From Akkermansia biwaensis (lineage in GTDB: Bacteria > Verrucomicrobiota > Verrucomicrobiia > Verrucomicrobiales > Akkermansiaceae): 64,000 nucleotides of DNA. The stretch lies in assembly GCF_026072915.1 (NCBI RefSeq), contig NZ_AP025943.1:1426001-1490000 (forward strand), written 5' to 3'. Below the pieces are notes generated by a model that saw nothing but the letters and a program-made list of their open reading frames with translations, was not told where the DNA came from and did no database searches. This document shows positions 19,267 through 26,647 of the stretch, piece by piece. The translations under genes were made by a program, and so were the position numbers. The stretch's first letter is position 1; every line of letters starts with the position of its first letter.

Positions 19267-19375
19267 ATGGTCATTCCTTTTTATGGAAACCTGTGGGAAA
19301 CGGCTTTGGAATCTGCCACGGCAGCTTTGAATCTTCCAGATCCGGCTGCGCTGCTGATGCCTTGCCGCAGCGTGC
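19267..19375 (+). pseudogene. Relic of a PEP-CTERM tail
   Basis: The plus-strand frame reads ESATAALNLPDPAALLMPCR at 19309-19368. This lines up without gaps with the tail of intact genes (EPATASLSLLGLAALLMRRR), with scattered substitutions including loss of the PEP proline and two arginines. Nothing upstream in this frame looks like the rest of a PEP-CTERM protein, so it is an isolated 3' fragment of a lost gene. Confidence 0.6.
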
Positions 19376-19550
19376 ATGAACGCTCCATTGATGGATTATC
19401 CTTCAGCCCCGGATTGTTGATCCGAAAGCCAGGCAAGGATAAGGTACCGGATAGGCCATTATTCCATAAACGAGTCGGAGGAATATGTTGGAGCACTCCG
19501 GATGTGCAGTCATTCGCCGATTGAAGCGGCGGTGCACGGAGAAGAGTTGC
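19376..19550. other. Non-coding stretch after the relic
   Basis: No gene-like frame and no clear terminator for the FGE-like gene that ends at 19551 were found here. Confidence 0.35.
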
Positions 19551-20753
19551 CTATGGTTCCCCTTTGGAAAAATTCCAGAGGCGGTGCATGGTGATCACGT
19601 CCGGAATGTGCAGGGGGCGTACCACGCGGAAGCCGATCATTCCGCCGTCCGTCAGGTACCAGATGCTTTTGGGGTTCTGCGGGTCCTGCCGGTTCCAGGC
19701 AGGCGTGCTGGCGCGGCGTGCGGCGCTCCGCAGGCGGTCCGGATCATCTTCCCATGAACCGCCCCGGACGATGTGGGGCGTTCCGGGACGGATGACAAGC
19801 GGGTCTTTCACGGAACTCCCGGCTCTTTTTCCGTAAGCGTCAGGTACGTAGGAATCCAGAACCCATTCCGCCACGTTTCCATGCATGTCGCGCAGGCCCC
19901 AGGCATTCGGTTCCCTGGTTCCCGTTCGCTGGTAGCGGTCGTTGGAGTTGTCCCAATACCATGCGTACCGGTCCAGCCGGTCTTCTCCACTGCCGTAGCA
20001 ATAAGCGCCGGAATTTCCGGCGCGGGCGGCGTATTCCCATTCCGCTTCCGTGGGAAGACGGTAGTAATGCCCCGTCTGGGCGCTCAGCCATTCGCAGAAT
20101 TTGCTGGCGGCGTGATGGGACATGGAAATGGCCGGTATGCCGTGTTCATAGCCGTGGCCCATGCCCAGGTTCATGGCGGTATAGGGCGCCGTGGGCTGCG
20201 TAACGGCATCCCAGAGCTCGTCGTCCGGCTGCTCTTCCAGCAGCTGGCCGTCTTTGGCACGCGGGCGTCCGTTTTCCATGAAGGCAGTATAAAGCTCCCA
20301 GGGGATTTCCATTTCCGAGATCCAGAAGGGAGAAATGCTCACTTCATGCTGCGGGCCTTCGTCCGGCTTGCGGTGGGGTTCGTCCTCCGGGCTTCCCATC
20401 AGGAAGGAGCCCCCCGGAATGGCAATCATGCGCAGGGAAGCTCCCGCCGCGGGCACGGCCTCCGTATAGGATTCAAACCGGGCCGGCGTTCCCGTTGATT
20501 CAATCAGTTGATGAATTTGGCGCGTGGTTCCCACCAGTTCTGGAGAAGGCAGGTCGTCGGGGATGGGAAGTGCCGGTCCCGCGGCGCGTTCCAGTTCCCG
20601 TTTTTGCAGAGCGGAGCGGCTTTCCCCCCACTGGCGCGCGCCGGTAATGCGCGCGGCATCTTCCGTGGCCGGCCTGGGGCCGCCGTCATCCCGGCACCCT
20701 GTCAGCAGGGCGCCTCCTCCGAGGAGGCAGGAAACAAGGAAAATGCCGCGCAT
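19551..20753 (-). CDS. FGE/SUMF1-fold lipoprotein, probably not a sulfatase activator
   Basis: A 400-aa predicted lipoprotein; the signal peptide ends in the lipobox LLTGC (Cys 20). From about residue 105 it has the formylglycine-generating-enzyme fold: IPGGSFLMGSPEDEP, YYRLPTEAEWEYAARAG, WGLRDMHGNVAEWV and IVRGGSWEDDPDRLRSAARR. True FGEs carry two catalytic cysteines just after the RGGS segment; here that stretch has none. It therefore looks like a non-catalytic or different-activity member of the family. It lies 20 bases downstream of fabG on the same strand and is probably co-transcribed. Anaerobes usually activate sulfatases with a radical-SAM enzyme instead. Confidence 0.82.
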   Translation of the reverse strand: MRGIFLVSCLLGGGALLTGCRDDGGPRPATEDAARITGARQWGESRSALQKRELERAAGPALPIPDDLPSPELVGTTRQIHQLIESTGTPARFESYTEAVPAAGASLRMIAIPGGSFLMGSPEDEPHRKPDEGPQHEVSISPFWISEMEIPWELYTAFMENGRPRAKDGQLLEEQPDDELWDAVTQPTAPYTAMNLGMGHGYEHGIPAISMSHHAASKFCEWLSAQTGHYYRLPTEAEWEYAARAGNSGAYCYGSGEDRLDRYAWYWDNSNDRYQRTGTREPNAWGLRDMHGNVAEWVLDSYVPDAYGKRAGSSVKDPLVIRPGTPHIVRGGSWEDDPDRLRSAARRASTPAWNRQDPQNPKSIWYLTDGGMIGFRVVRPLHIPDVITMHRLWNFSKGEP

Positions 20754-20773
20754 GGAAAAGTGATATCCGGACC

Positions 20774-21520
20774 TTACATCGTCATGCCGCCGTCGCAGGT
20801 GATGACCTGTCCGGTGATATAGCGGGCATCGTCGGAGGCAAGGAAAGCGGTAAGGGAGGCGATGTCATTCGGCTCTCCAAGGGAACCCAGAGGAATCTTC
20901 TTGAGCATTTCCTCCTTGATCTTTTCCGGGATGGCGTCCGTCATGTCCGTGGCGATGAAGCCGGGCGCAATGGCGTTGCTCGTCACTTTACGGCTGGCGA
21001 ATTCCTGGGCAAGGGACTTGGTAAAGCCGATGAGGCCTGCCTTGGAGGCGGCGTAGTTGGCCTGTCCCATGTTGCCCGTGAGGCCTACGACGGAACTCAT
21101 GTTGATGATGCGGCCCGCAGGGGATTTCATCAGAACGCGCTGGAAGGCCTTCACCATGTTGAAGGCGCTTTTCAGGTTGGTGGCCATGACGGAATCCCAG
21201 TCTTCCTCCTTCATGCGGAGCATCAGGGTGTCGCGCGTAATTCCGGCGTTATTCACCAGAATGTCGATCTGCGGAAAGTTTGCCAGGATGGCCGCCGCGG
21301 TTTCCTGAACCGCGTCGTAATCCGCCACGTCACAGGGATAGGCCGTGCATGAACCGGGGAATTCCTTGTTGATTTCTTCCGCGGCTCCTCCGCAGCTGGA
21401 CGCACTGCGGCTGATCAGGATGACCGTGGCTCCTTCCGAAGCGAAGCGCCGGGCAATGGCGTTGCCGATGCCGCGGCCTGCGCCGGTGACGATTGCTGTT
21501 TTACCTGCTAATTGTTGCAT
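20774..21520 (-). CDS. fabG: 3-oxoacyl-[acyl-carrier-protein] reductase
   Basis: Reduces 3-oxoacyl-ACP with NADPH in fatty acid elongation. The 248-aa short-chain dehydrogenase has the cofactor motif VTGAGRGIGNAIA at the N terminus, LVNNAGITRD, the catalytic Ser in INMSSVVGLTGNMGQ, and the YAASKAG active-site Tyr and Lys. The C-terminal sequence ITGQVITCDGGMTM is also classical for FabG. It appears to be first in a two-gene unit with the FGE-like lipoprotein. Its ACP partner is at 9867. Confidence 0.94.
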   Translation of the reverse strand: MQQLAGKTAIVTGAGRGIGNAIARRFASEGATVILISRSASSCGGAAEEINKEFPGSCTAYPCDVADYDAVQETAAAILANFPQIDILVNNAGITRDTLMLRMKEEDWDSVMATNLKSAFNMVKAFQRVLMKSPAGRIINMSSVVGLTGNMGQANYAASKAGLIGFTKSLAQEFASRKVTSNAIAPGFIATDMTDAIPEKIKEEMLKKIPLGSLGEPNDIASLTAFLASDDARYITGQVITCDGGMTM

Positions 21521-21852
21521 GCTGCCTTCAGTAAACCCGTTTTCCGCCTATCCGGCAAGCTTGAAATGGAGCGGAATAAGAAGCTGAACCCGGTGTTTCC
21601 GTTTCTCTCAGGGTAGGCTGTCCCTTGCTCGCCTCCCTTGCCTAATCACGCCGTAGATTCAAAACACGATAATCCTTCCATCCGTCGTAACCGTGTAACG
21701 GATAGTCTGCCCCTTGGCTAGGACTTTTGGCTGTCAACCGCGCTGCCAGGGTCAATGTTACCCAGGCAGACAGGTCCGCTTGAACCGTATTTCCGTGACT
21801 GGCCTTTTGATGAGGACGGCCGTTTTCCGGGCAACGCGGAAGATGCGGGGTG
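21521..21852. other. Gap with a possible coding fragment
   Basis: On the minus strand a frame ending in TAG at 21642-21644 reads protein-like near its end (SAWVTLTLAARLTAK, later YDGWKDYRVLNLRRD), but its N-terminal part overlaps the next gene in a poor frame. It could be the tail of a lost gene. Not named. Confidence 0.3.
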
Positions 21853-22383
21853 TTATTCCTCTTCCTGCTCGTCCCCTCCGGCGGCAGGCCCTCCCTCTTC
21901 TTCGTCCTGCTCAATGAATTCGCTGAATTCGTCCGAATTATTCATCACATCTTTCAGGGCGGTGGAGTTGTAAAAATCAGCTTTCACCAGGCGCTTGCCT
22001 TCCTGTTTGCAGCTTTCTTCCAGCCTTTTTCCACGTTCTTCCATCTTTTCCAACAATTCGAATGCCTTTTCCTGTTCCGCGTCGTTGAGTTTGTTCATGA
22101 TATCCTGGAAATGCTTGATGTCTTTCTGAATGCCTTCCAGGGTTTTGGCGGCTTTGTCTGCGCTTTCCTTGTCCTGCGCTGCGGCCAGGGTCTGCTGTAT
22201 GTTGATCAGCAGGGAAAAAGACTGATTAACGAGTGAATCGACCGAAGGGATGGACTCCTTTCCGGTGGCAGTTGCAGCCGGGGTGGATGTCGGCGGAGCC
22301 TGGGAAGCGGCAGGGGTATCAGCCAGCAGGGGTGCGGCGGACAGAAGGGCGAAACTTAAGACGGGAATGGAAAAAGTCTTCAT
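21853..22383 (-). CDS. Exported coiled-coil protein of unknown function
   Basis: 176 aa with a clear signal peptide (MKTFSIPVLSFALLSAAPLL ending near ADTPA), then an Ala/Pro/Thr-rich linker to about residue 45. A long helical region follows (SLLINIQQTLAAAQDKESAD ... EQEKAFELLEKMEERGKRLE) that looks like a coiled coil. The C terminus is strongly acidic and glycine-containing (DEEEGGPAAGGDEQEEE). Probably periplasmic. It lies 58 bases downstream of the ABC-F gene on the same strand. I do not recognise a family. Confidence 0.7.
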   Translation of the reverse strand: MKTFSIPVLSFALLSAAPLLADTPAASQAPPTSTPAATATGKESIPSVDSLVNQSFSLLINIQQTLAAAQDKESADKAAKTLEGIQKDIKHFQDIMNKLNDAEQEKAFELLEKMEERGKRLEESCKQEGKRLVKADFYNSTALKDVMNNSDEFSEFIEQDEEEGGPAAGGDEQEEE

Positions 22384-22441
22384 TTACTCTTTGTAAGGCA
22401 GGGAGGAACGCGGAGCAAGGAGAAAAGAAGACGTACGGGGA

Positions 22442-24052
22442 CTATTCCGCCGTAATGCCGCCCTTCTCGTCGTCCAGAATCCCGGATTTCTCCAGGTAAT
22501 AATCGTACCCGCCTGCATAGGTGGTGATGGTTCCCCGGTTGACGTGCAGGGTCTTTTCCGCCAGGGAGCGGATAAAGTGCACGTCGTGGGAGATGAAGAC
22601 CAGCGTGCCTTCATAATGCTTCAGAGCCTGGACGAGGGCCTCCACGGAAAGGAGGTCCAGGTGGGTGGTCGGTTCGTCCATCAACAGGAGGTTGGGAGGG
22701 TCCACCAGGAATTTGACCAGGCTGAGGCGCGATTTTTCTCCCCCGGAGAGCACGCTGACGCGTTTCTCCACATCCAGGCGGCGGAACAGGAAGGAACCCA
22801 GGATGGAACGCGCTTCCTCCTCCCGGATTTCCGCATTGCACTTCATGATTTCCTCCAGAACGGTATTCTCCGGATTCAGGTTTTCCGTGCGGGCCTGGGA
22901 AAAGTACCCGATGCGCGTTGTGGTGCCGGGAATGCGCTTGCCGGAGTCTATGGGGATGATGCCGGCGAGAATTTTCAGCAGGGTGGATTTGCCCGCACCG
23001 TTGGGGCCCACCAGTACGGTCCTTTCCCCTCTTTCCACCAGCAGATCCAGGTTTTCATAGACCTTGTGGTCGCCGTAGGACTGGCACACCTTTTCCAGCT
23101 CAATCACTTTCTGCGTACTGCGCGGCGGCTGGGGGAAGTTGAACTTGAATACCTTTCTGCGTGCTACCGGCTTTTGGATGACTTTCATCTTTTCCAGCTG
23201 CTTGATGCGGCTCTGCACCTGACCCGCCTTGGAGTTGATGGAGCGGAAACGGTCAATGAACTCCTGAATGTGCGCAATTTCCTTCTGCTGGTTGCGGTAG
23301 GCGGCCTGGAGCTGTTCAAAGCGGACATCCCTTTGCTTCAGGAAATCCGTGTAATTGCCGCGGTACTCCACCAATTCCTCGTTGTCGATGTCGTACACGC
23401 TCTCCACCAGCTCGTCCATGAAATCCCGGTCGTGGGAAATCATCAGGATGGCGCCGGGATAATTTTTCAGGTAGCGCTGGAGCCAGAGCAGGGAAAGAAG
23501 GTCCAGATGGTTGGTGGGTTCGTCCAGCATCAGCAGGTCCGGCTCCAGAACCAGCAGTTTGGCTAGATAGGCGCGCATGATCCATCCGCCGGACATTTCC
23601 CGCGCGGGACGGTGAAAATCGCTTTCCCGGAAGGCAAGCCCTTTGAGAATCTTCTTGGCCTTGGGCTCCAGCTGGTAGCCGTTGGCGGCATTGAACGTGT
23701 CAATTGCTTCCGCGTACTCCGGCGTGTCCGTTTTATTGGCATTCTCGCTCATCCGGATGACATGGATTGCCCGTTCCATTTCAGGCGTGATACCCATCGC
23801 TATTTCCAGCACGGTCTCGTCCTTCGGTTCGCTGGCCTCCTGGGGCAGATAGCCCACAATGGCATATTCGTCCAGGCTGATGGAACCTTCGTCCGGCGTA
23901 TCTTCCCGGAGAATCATGCGGAACAAGGTGGATTTGCCTGCGCCATTGGGTCCCACCAGGGCGACTCTTTCTCCCCAATTGATGGTCATTTCCGTTTCTC
24001 TGAAAAGGGTGCGTCCGGCGTGGGCTTTCGTAAGTTTTTTAATGGTCAGCAT
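22442..24052 (-). CDS. ABC-F family ATPase
   Basis: Soluble protein with two ATP-binding cassettes and no membrane domain, 536 aa. Each half has a Walker A (GPNGAGKSTLFRM and GPNGAGKSTLLKI), a signature motif (first MSGGW, second LSGGEKSRLSL) and a Walker B (LLMLDEPTNHLDL and LLLMDEPTTHLDL). A basic linker of about 80 residues joins the halves. ABC-F proteins act on the ribosome in translation regulation or antibiotic protection. The length and plain C terminus suggest a YbiT/EttA-like housekeeping member rather than a resistance protein, but this is not certain. A second ABC-F is at 46521. Confidence 0.9.
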   Translation of the reverse strand: MLTIKKLTKAHAGRTLFRETEMTINWGERVALVGPNGAGKSTLFRMILREDTPDEGSISLDEYAIVGYLPQEASEPKDETVLEIAMGITPEMERAIHVIRMSENANKTDTPEYAEAIDTFNAANGYQLEPKAKKILKGLAFRESDFHRPAREMSGGWIMRAYLAKLLVLEPDLLMLDEPTNHLDLLSLLWLQRYLKNYPGAILMISHDRDFMDELVESVYDIDNEELVEYRGNYTDFLKQRDVRFEQLQAAYRNQQKEIAHIQEFIDRFRSINSKAGQVQSRIKQLEKMKVIQKPVARRKVFKFNFPQPPRSTQKVIELEKVCQSYGDHKVYENLDLLVERGERTVLVGPNGAGKSTLLKILAGIIPIDSGKRIPGTTTRIGYFSQARTENLNPENTVLEEIMKCNAEIREEEARSILGSFLFRRLDVEKRVSVLSGGEKSRLSLVKFLVDPPNLLLMDEPTTHLDLLSVEALVQALKHYEGTLVFISHDVHFIRSLAEKTLHVNRGTITTYAGGYDYYLEKSGILDDEKGGITAE

Positions 24053-24183
24053 GGTGGAAGAAGGGGCGCATTCTACCGGTCAGACGCGAAGAAGGCAAGA
24101 GCGGCCAGGCTGTTGCCGGGAATTTTAAAAGCTTTGCTGGATTTTCCCGCGCAGTTTGATAGCCTTGCCGCGCTATGCCAGCC

Positions 24184-24891
24184 ATGCACACATTCAGGCT
24201 TTTTCTTGCTGCCGTACTTTTGGGCGGTTGGAGTTCCTGCTGCACTCCACCTGATGAAGATTATGTGCAACAACCTTATGCACAGCATCAGATGTCCCGT
24301 CTTAAGGAATCCTTCCTGGCCTTGCTGCCGGAAAATCAGGCTTCCCGTCCGGCGGCGCAGGAGGAAGCCAAATGGCTGGCTGATACGGCGGTAGCGCAGT
24401 CAGCCTCCATCGCCCGGAAAAACAAGGTAGTGCTGTTCGGCTGGCTGAACAATATTCTGGTGAATTCCAATTTGAGAGACCGTGGCCTCTGCTGGGAAGT
24501 TCAGCAGGACCTCTACCGGGATTTACGCCGCCGTCCGGTCAAGTATTTCCGCGTAGGGCTGGCTATCCGGGACCGCGGGACGGGGCGCGAACACAGTTGC
24601 GTGTACATCAATGCGGCCGGAAAAGGGCTGAAGGATTCCCTGGTGCTGGATGCCTGGAAAAACTGCGGCTACCTGGTTGTACTGACCCAGGAGGACAGGG
24701 AAGGCGACAAATGGGAGGAAGACTGGCGGGAGCCTTACGTCTCCTCCGCGTATCCGGAGGGCCATTCCTATGACATGCAGTACCATCTCGTCTGGCCCGG
24801 CTGGACTCGCAAGCGCAACATGTTCCAGAGAATGCAGGCCCAGAAGGAGGCTCCTGAACCCGCTGCTGCCGGGTCAGCTTCCGGAAATTGA
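24184..24891 (+). CDS. Lipoprotein with a papain-like Cys-His-Asp arrangement
   Basis: A 235-aa protein from ATG 24184 (MHTFRLFLAAVLLGGWSSCC); a second ATG at 24175 adds three residues. The signal peptide ends at a cysteine pair, so it is probably a lipoprotein. Three motifs recur in spacing like a papain-like or transglutaminase-like triad: RDRGLCWEVQQDLYRDL, then REHSCVYI, then LVLDAWKNCG. Such GLCW/EHS/LDAW proteins are known in other bacteria as uncharacterised. I infer a cysteine hydrolase fold; the reaction is unknown. It is divergently placed from the ABC-F gene. Confidence 0.65.
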   Translation: MHTFRLFLAAVLLGGWSSCCTPPDEDYVQQPYAQHQMSRLKESFLALLPENQASRPAAQEEAKWLADTAVAQSASIARKNKVVLFGWLNNILVNSNLRDRGLCWEVQQDLYRDLRRRPVKYFRVGLAIRDRGTGREHSCVYINAAGKGLKDSLVLDAWKNCGYLVVLTQEDREGDKWEEDWREPYVSSAYPEGHSYDMQYHLVWPGWTRKRNMFQRMQAQKEAPEPAAAGSASGN

Positions 24892-25022
24892 CGGAATTGT
24901 CCGTGCATATCCGACAACCTGCGGTGAAACCGCGGAAAGCTGCCGTTTTTCCAGCCGGCGGCAAATTTATTCCATGGACGGAAGGGCGGCCATTTTTAAA
25001 TGGGAGGAAACGTCTTCCGGGA

Positions 25023-25058
25023 AAATAAAAACGCACTCAGTGCGTACACCGAGTGCGG
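25023..25058 (-). terminator. Terminator of the polyglutamine lipoprotein gene
   Basis: On the minus strand CGCACTC pairs with GAGTGCG over a loop and is followed by TTTTTATTTT. A separate perfect 16-base palindrome GCAGGGCGCGCCCTGC lies between it and the gene at 25082-25097. Confidence 0.75.
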
Positions 25059-25104
25059 ATTAAATGATAATTTGCTAAGTAGCAGGGCGCGCCCTGCAGC
25101 AAAC

Positions 25105-25233
25105 TTACTTCTTCATGGGCTGGACGACCGTAGTGGTGGTCTGCACAGGCTGCTGTTGCTGCTGCTGCTGCTGGGAGCAGGAAGCAACCAGGCAAGCTGC
25201 GCCGGCGATGGCGAGGATAGCGATGTTCTTCAT
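25105..25233 (-). CDS. Tiny lipoprotein with a polyglutamine run
   Basis: Only 42 aa. The signal peptide MKNIAILAIAGAACLVASC ends in a lipobox (VASC). The mature part begins with Ser and eight consecutive Gln, then PVQTTTTVVQPMKK. The Gln run is encoded by CAG/CAA repeats, so its length may vary between strains. The frame is open upstream to 25347, but ATG 25233 starts a standard lipoprotein signal. It has its own terminator. Small, Gln/Thr-rich entericidin-like lipoproteins are the closest analogy, with no proven function. Confidence 0.75.
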   Translation of the reverse strand: MKNIAILAIAGAACLVASCSQQQQQQQQPVQTTTTVVQPMKK

Positions 25234-25361
25234 AATTCGAATTAAATTACAGTGTTTATTAACTACTGGAACCTCCGCATCCACGGAGGTTTGCTGGGAC
25301 CAATGTAAATGGTGGCAAGTAGAAATCAAGAGATTTTCTTGTTCCATGTCACGGCATTACA

Positions 25362-25400
25362 GAAAAGGGCAGGACTCCCTCATAAGGAATCCCGCCCTGT
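25362..25400 (-). terminator. Terminator of hpf
   Basis: On the minus strand GGGCGGGATTCC pairs with GGAGTCCTGCCC (two weak pairs) across a short loop, then CTTTTC. It lies about 45 bases after the hpf stop. Confidence 0.65.
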
Positions 25401-25445
25401 GCCGCATGGTACGGAAAACGTCCGTATCCGGCCGGCGGCTTCACT

Positions 25446-26039
25446 CTATAAAGTAGTGCCGAGCTCAATAATGGAGTAATCCCCGTCCGGCCTTCTGTAC
25501 ACGATCTGGAGAACGTCGCGCCGCGCGTTGCGGTACAGCACGAAAGGCTTGTCGGAAAGCTCCAGTTCCATAATGGCCTCTTCCTTGTAGAGTTTCTTAA
25601 GATTGTAGCTTTCGCGGTGAATCAGCATCGGTTCCGGGTCTTCCTTGGAATCTTCCGGGTAATCGAGTACGGAATCGTCATACACGGTTTCATCCAGCTT
25701 GCGGATGGTTTCCTGATGATGAGGGCGGAATTTCTTCATCAGGCGTGTTTTGTGCTTCCGCATGCGACGCATGATCTTGGTGATCGTTTCGTCGATGCAG
25801 GCGTACATGTCCGCTCCCTCCGTGGAAGCGTCAATGGTGATGTGGTCCGAGCAGAACAGGATAACCTCGGAAATCATGCGGTCGCGTTGCACATCAAGTA
25901 AGACTTTAACCTCCATAATGCGCGGGAAATCCAGACGGATCCCTTCAATCTTTTTCGTTACGAATTCCCGGATCGCGTCGGTTACTTCCACATGGCGCCC
26001 CGTGATCGTAATAGGTGTATTTACGTTTACCTTTTGCAT
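25446..26039 (-). CDS. hpf: Ribosome hibernation promoting factor, long form
   Basis: Binds idle 30S subunits and, in the long form, dimerises 70S ribosomes to 100S in stationary phase. From ATG 26039 (MQKVNVNTPITITGRHVEVT) the protein has 197 aa. The N-terminal beta-alpha domain of the HPF/YfiA family covers about residues 1-105 and contains a basic helix (ITKIMRRMRKHKTRL). After a linker, the C-terminal dimerisation domain reads EEAIMELELSDKPFVLYRNA ... YRRPDGDYSIIEL. AGAGG lies eight bases before the start. The longer frame to 26264 is not conserved in character. Confidence 0.92.
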   Translation of the reverse strand: MQKVNVNTPITITGRHVEVTDAIREFVTKKIEGIRLDFPRIMEVKVLLDVQRDRMISEVILFCSDHITIDASTEGADMYACIDETITKIMRRMRKHKTRLMKKFRPHHQETIRKLDETVYDDSVLDYPEDSKEDPEPMLIHRESYNLKKLYKEEAIMELELSDKPFVLYRNARRDVLQIVYRRPDGDYSIIELGTTL

Positions 26040-26093
26040 TGTCGTACCTCTTTCTATTGATGTTGATTGCGGAACCCTGTCCGCACCTTTCAA

Positions 26094-26121
26094 GATATAC
26101 AGATTTGACAATGTTTGTCGA
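26094..26121 (-). promoter_or_regulatory. Candidate promoter of hpf
   Basis: Reading the minus strand, TCGACA (26121-26116) and TATATC (26099-26094) are 16 bases apart and lie 55 bases upstream of the hpf start. Match is moderate. Confidence 0.35.
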
Positions 26122-26326
26122 GGAATCCTTTCTTTTTTTCCGCCCGTGATGTCGGAAGCCATCTGTTCCTCCTTCTGTTTGCAAGGCCCGTTCTTTGCGC
26201 CTAGCGGTTGTTTTCCAGTCTGCGGCGCGGGTGAGCCCTGGCACGGAGCGAAAAAAGGAAGCATGTGGAGGCGCTGCGGACCTTTGTCATGCGGCAGGAA
26301 ATATTAAAAATTTTATATAAAAAAAC

Positions 26327-26354
26327 TTGACATCCTGCAAAAATAGACTATAAA
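26327..26354 (+). promoter_or_regulatory. Strong promoter of the initiator tRNA gene
   Basis: A perfect -35 TTGACA (26327-26332) and a -10 TATAAA (26349-26354) are 16 bases apart in a very A/T-rich tract. The predicted start is about 27 bases before the mature tRNA. Confidence 0.75.
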
Positions 26355-26387
26355 GATTCCGCACTCCTCTACGGATGCCCTCCAAAT

Positions 26388-26464
<77 letters not shown>

Positions 26465-26470
26465 ATTTCA

Positions 26471-26505
26471 AAAACCCTGCAAGTCAAAACCTTGCAGGGT
26501 TTTAT
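26471..26505 (+). terminator. Terminator of tRNA-fMet
   Basis: A perfect hairpin AAAACCCTGCAAG / CTTGCAGGGTTTT with a seven-base loop, seven bases after the CCA end. A related hairpin occurs again at 28315. Confidence 0.9.
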
Positions 26506-26647
26506 TTGGACCAAAATCTTGGTTTTCTCCCTTCGAATATTTTCAAGGGAAATAAAAATTGTCGCTGCTGCGTGAAAGAAATTCCGGGTATAATTAGGTA
26601 TATTTGAAAAAGTTTGTTAAATATCCCCTGCTTTTGAAATACACCGG

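Noticed and set aside
19551-20753. Calling the SUMF1-like gene a sulfatase-activating enzyme
   Set aside because: The catalytic cysteine pair is absent, so the fold name alone is not enough.
25150-25180. A short tandem repeat as a CRISPR or VNTR array
   Set aside because: It is just a CAG/CAA codon run inside the tiny lipoprotein; no spacers or direct repeats are present.
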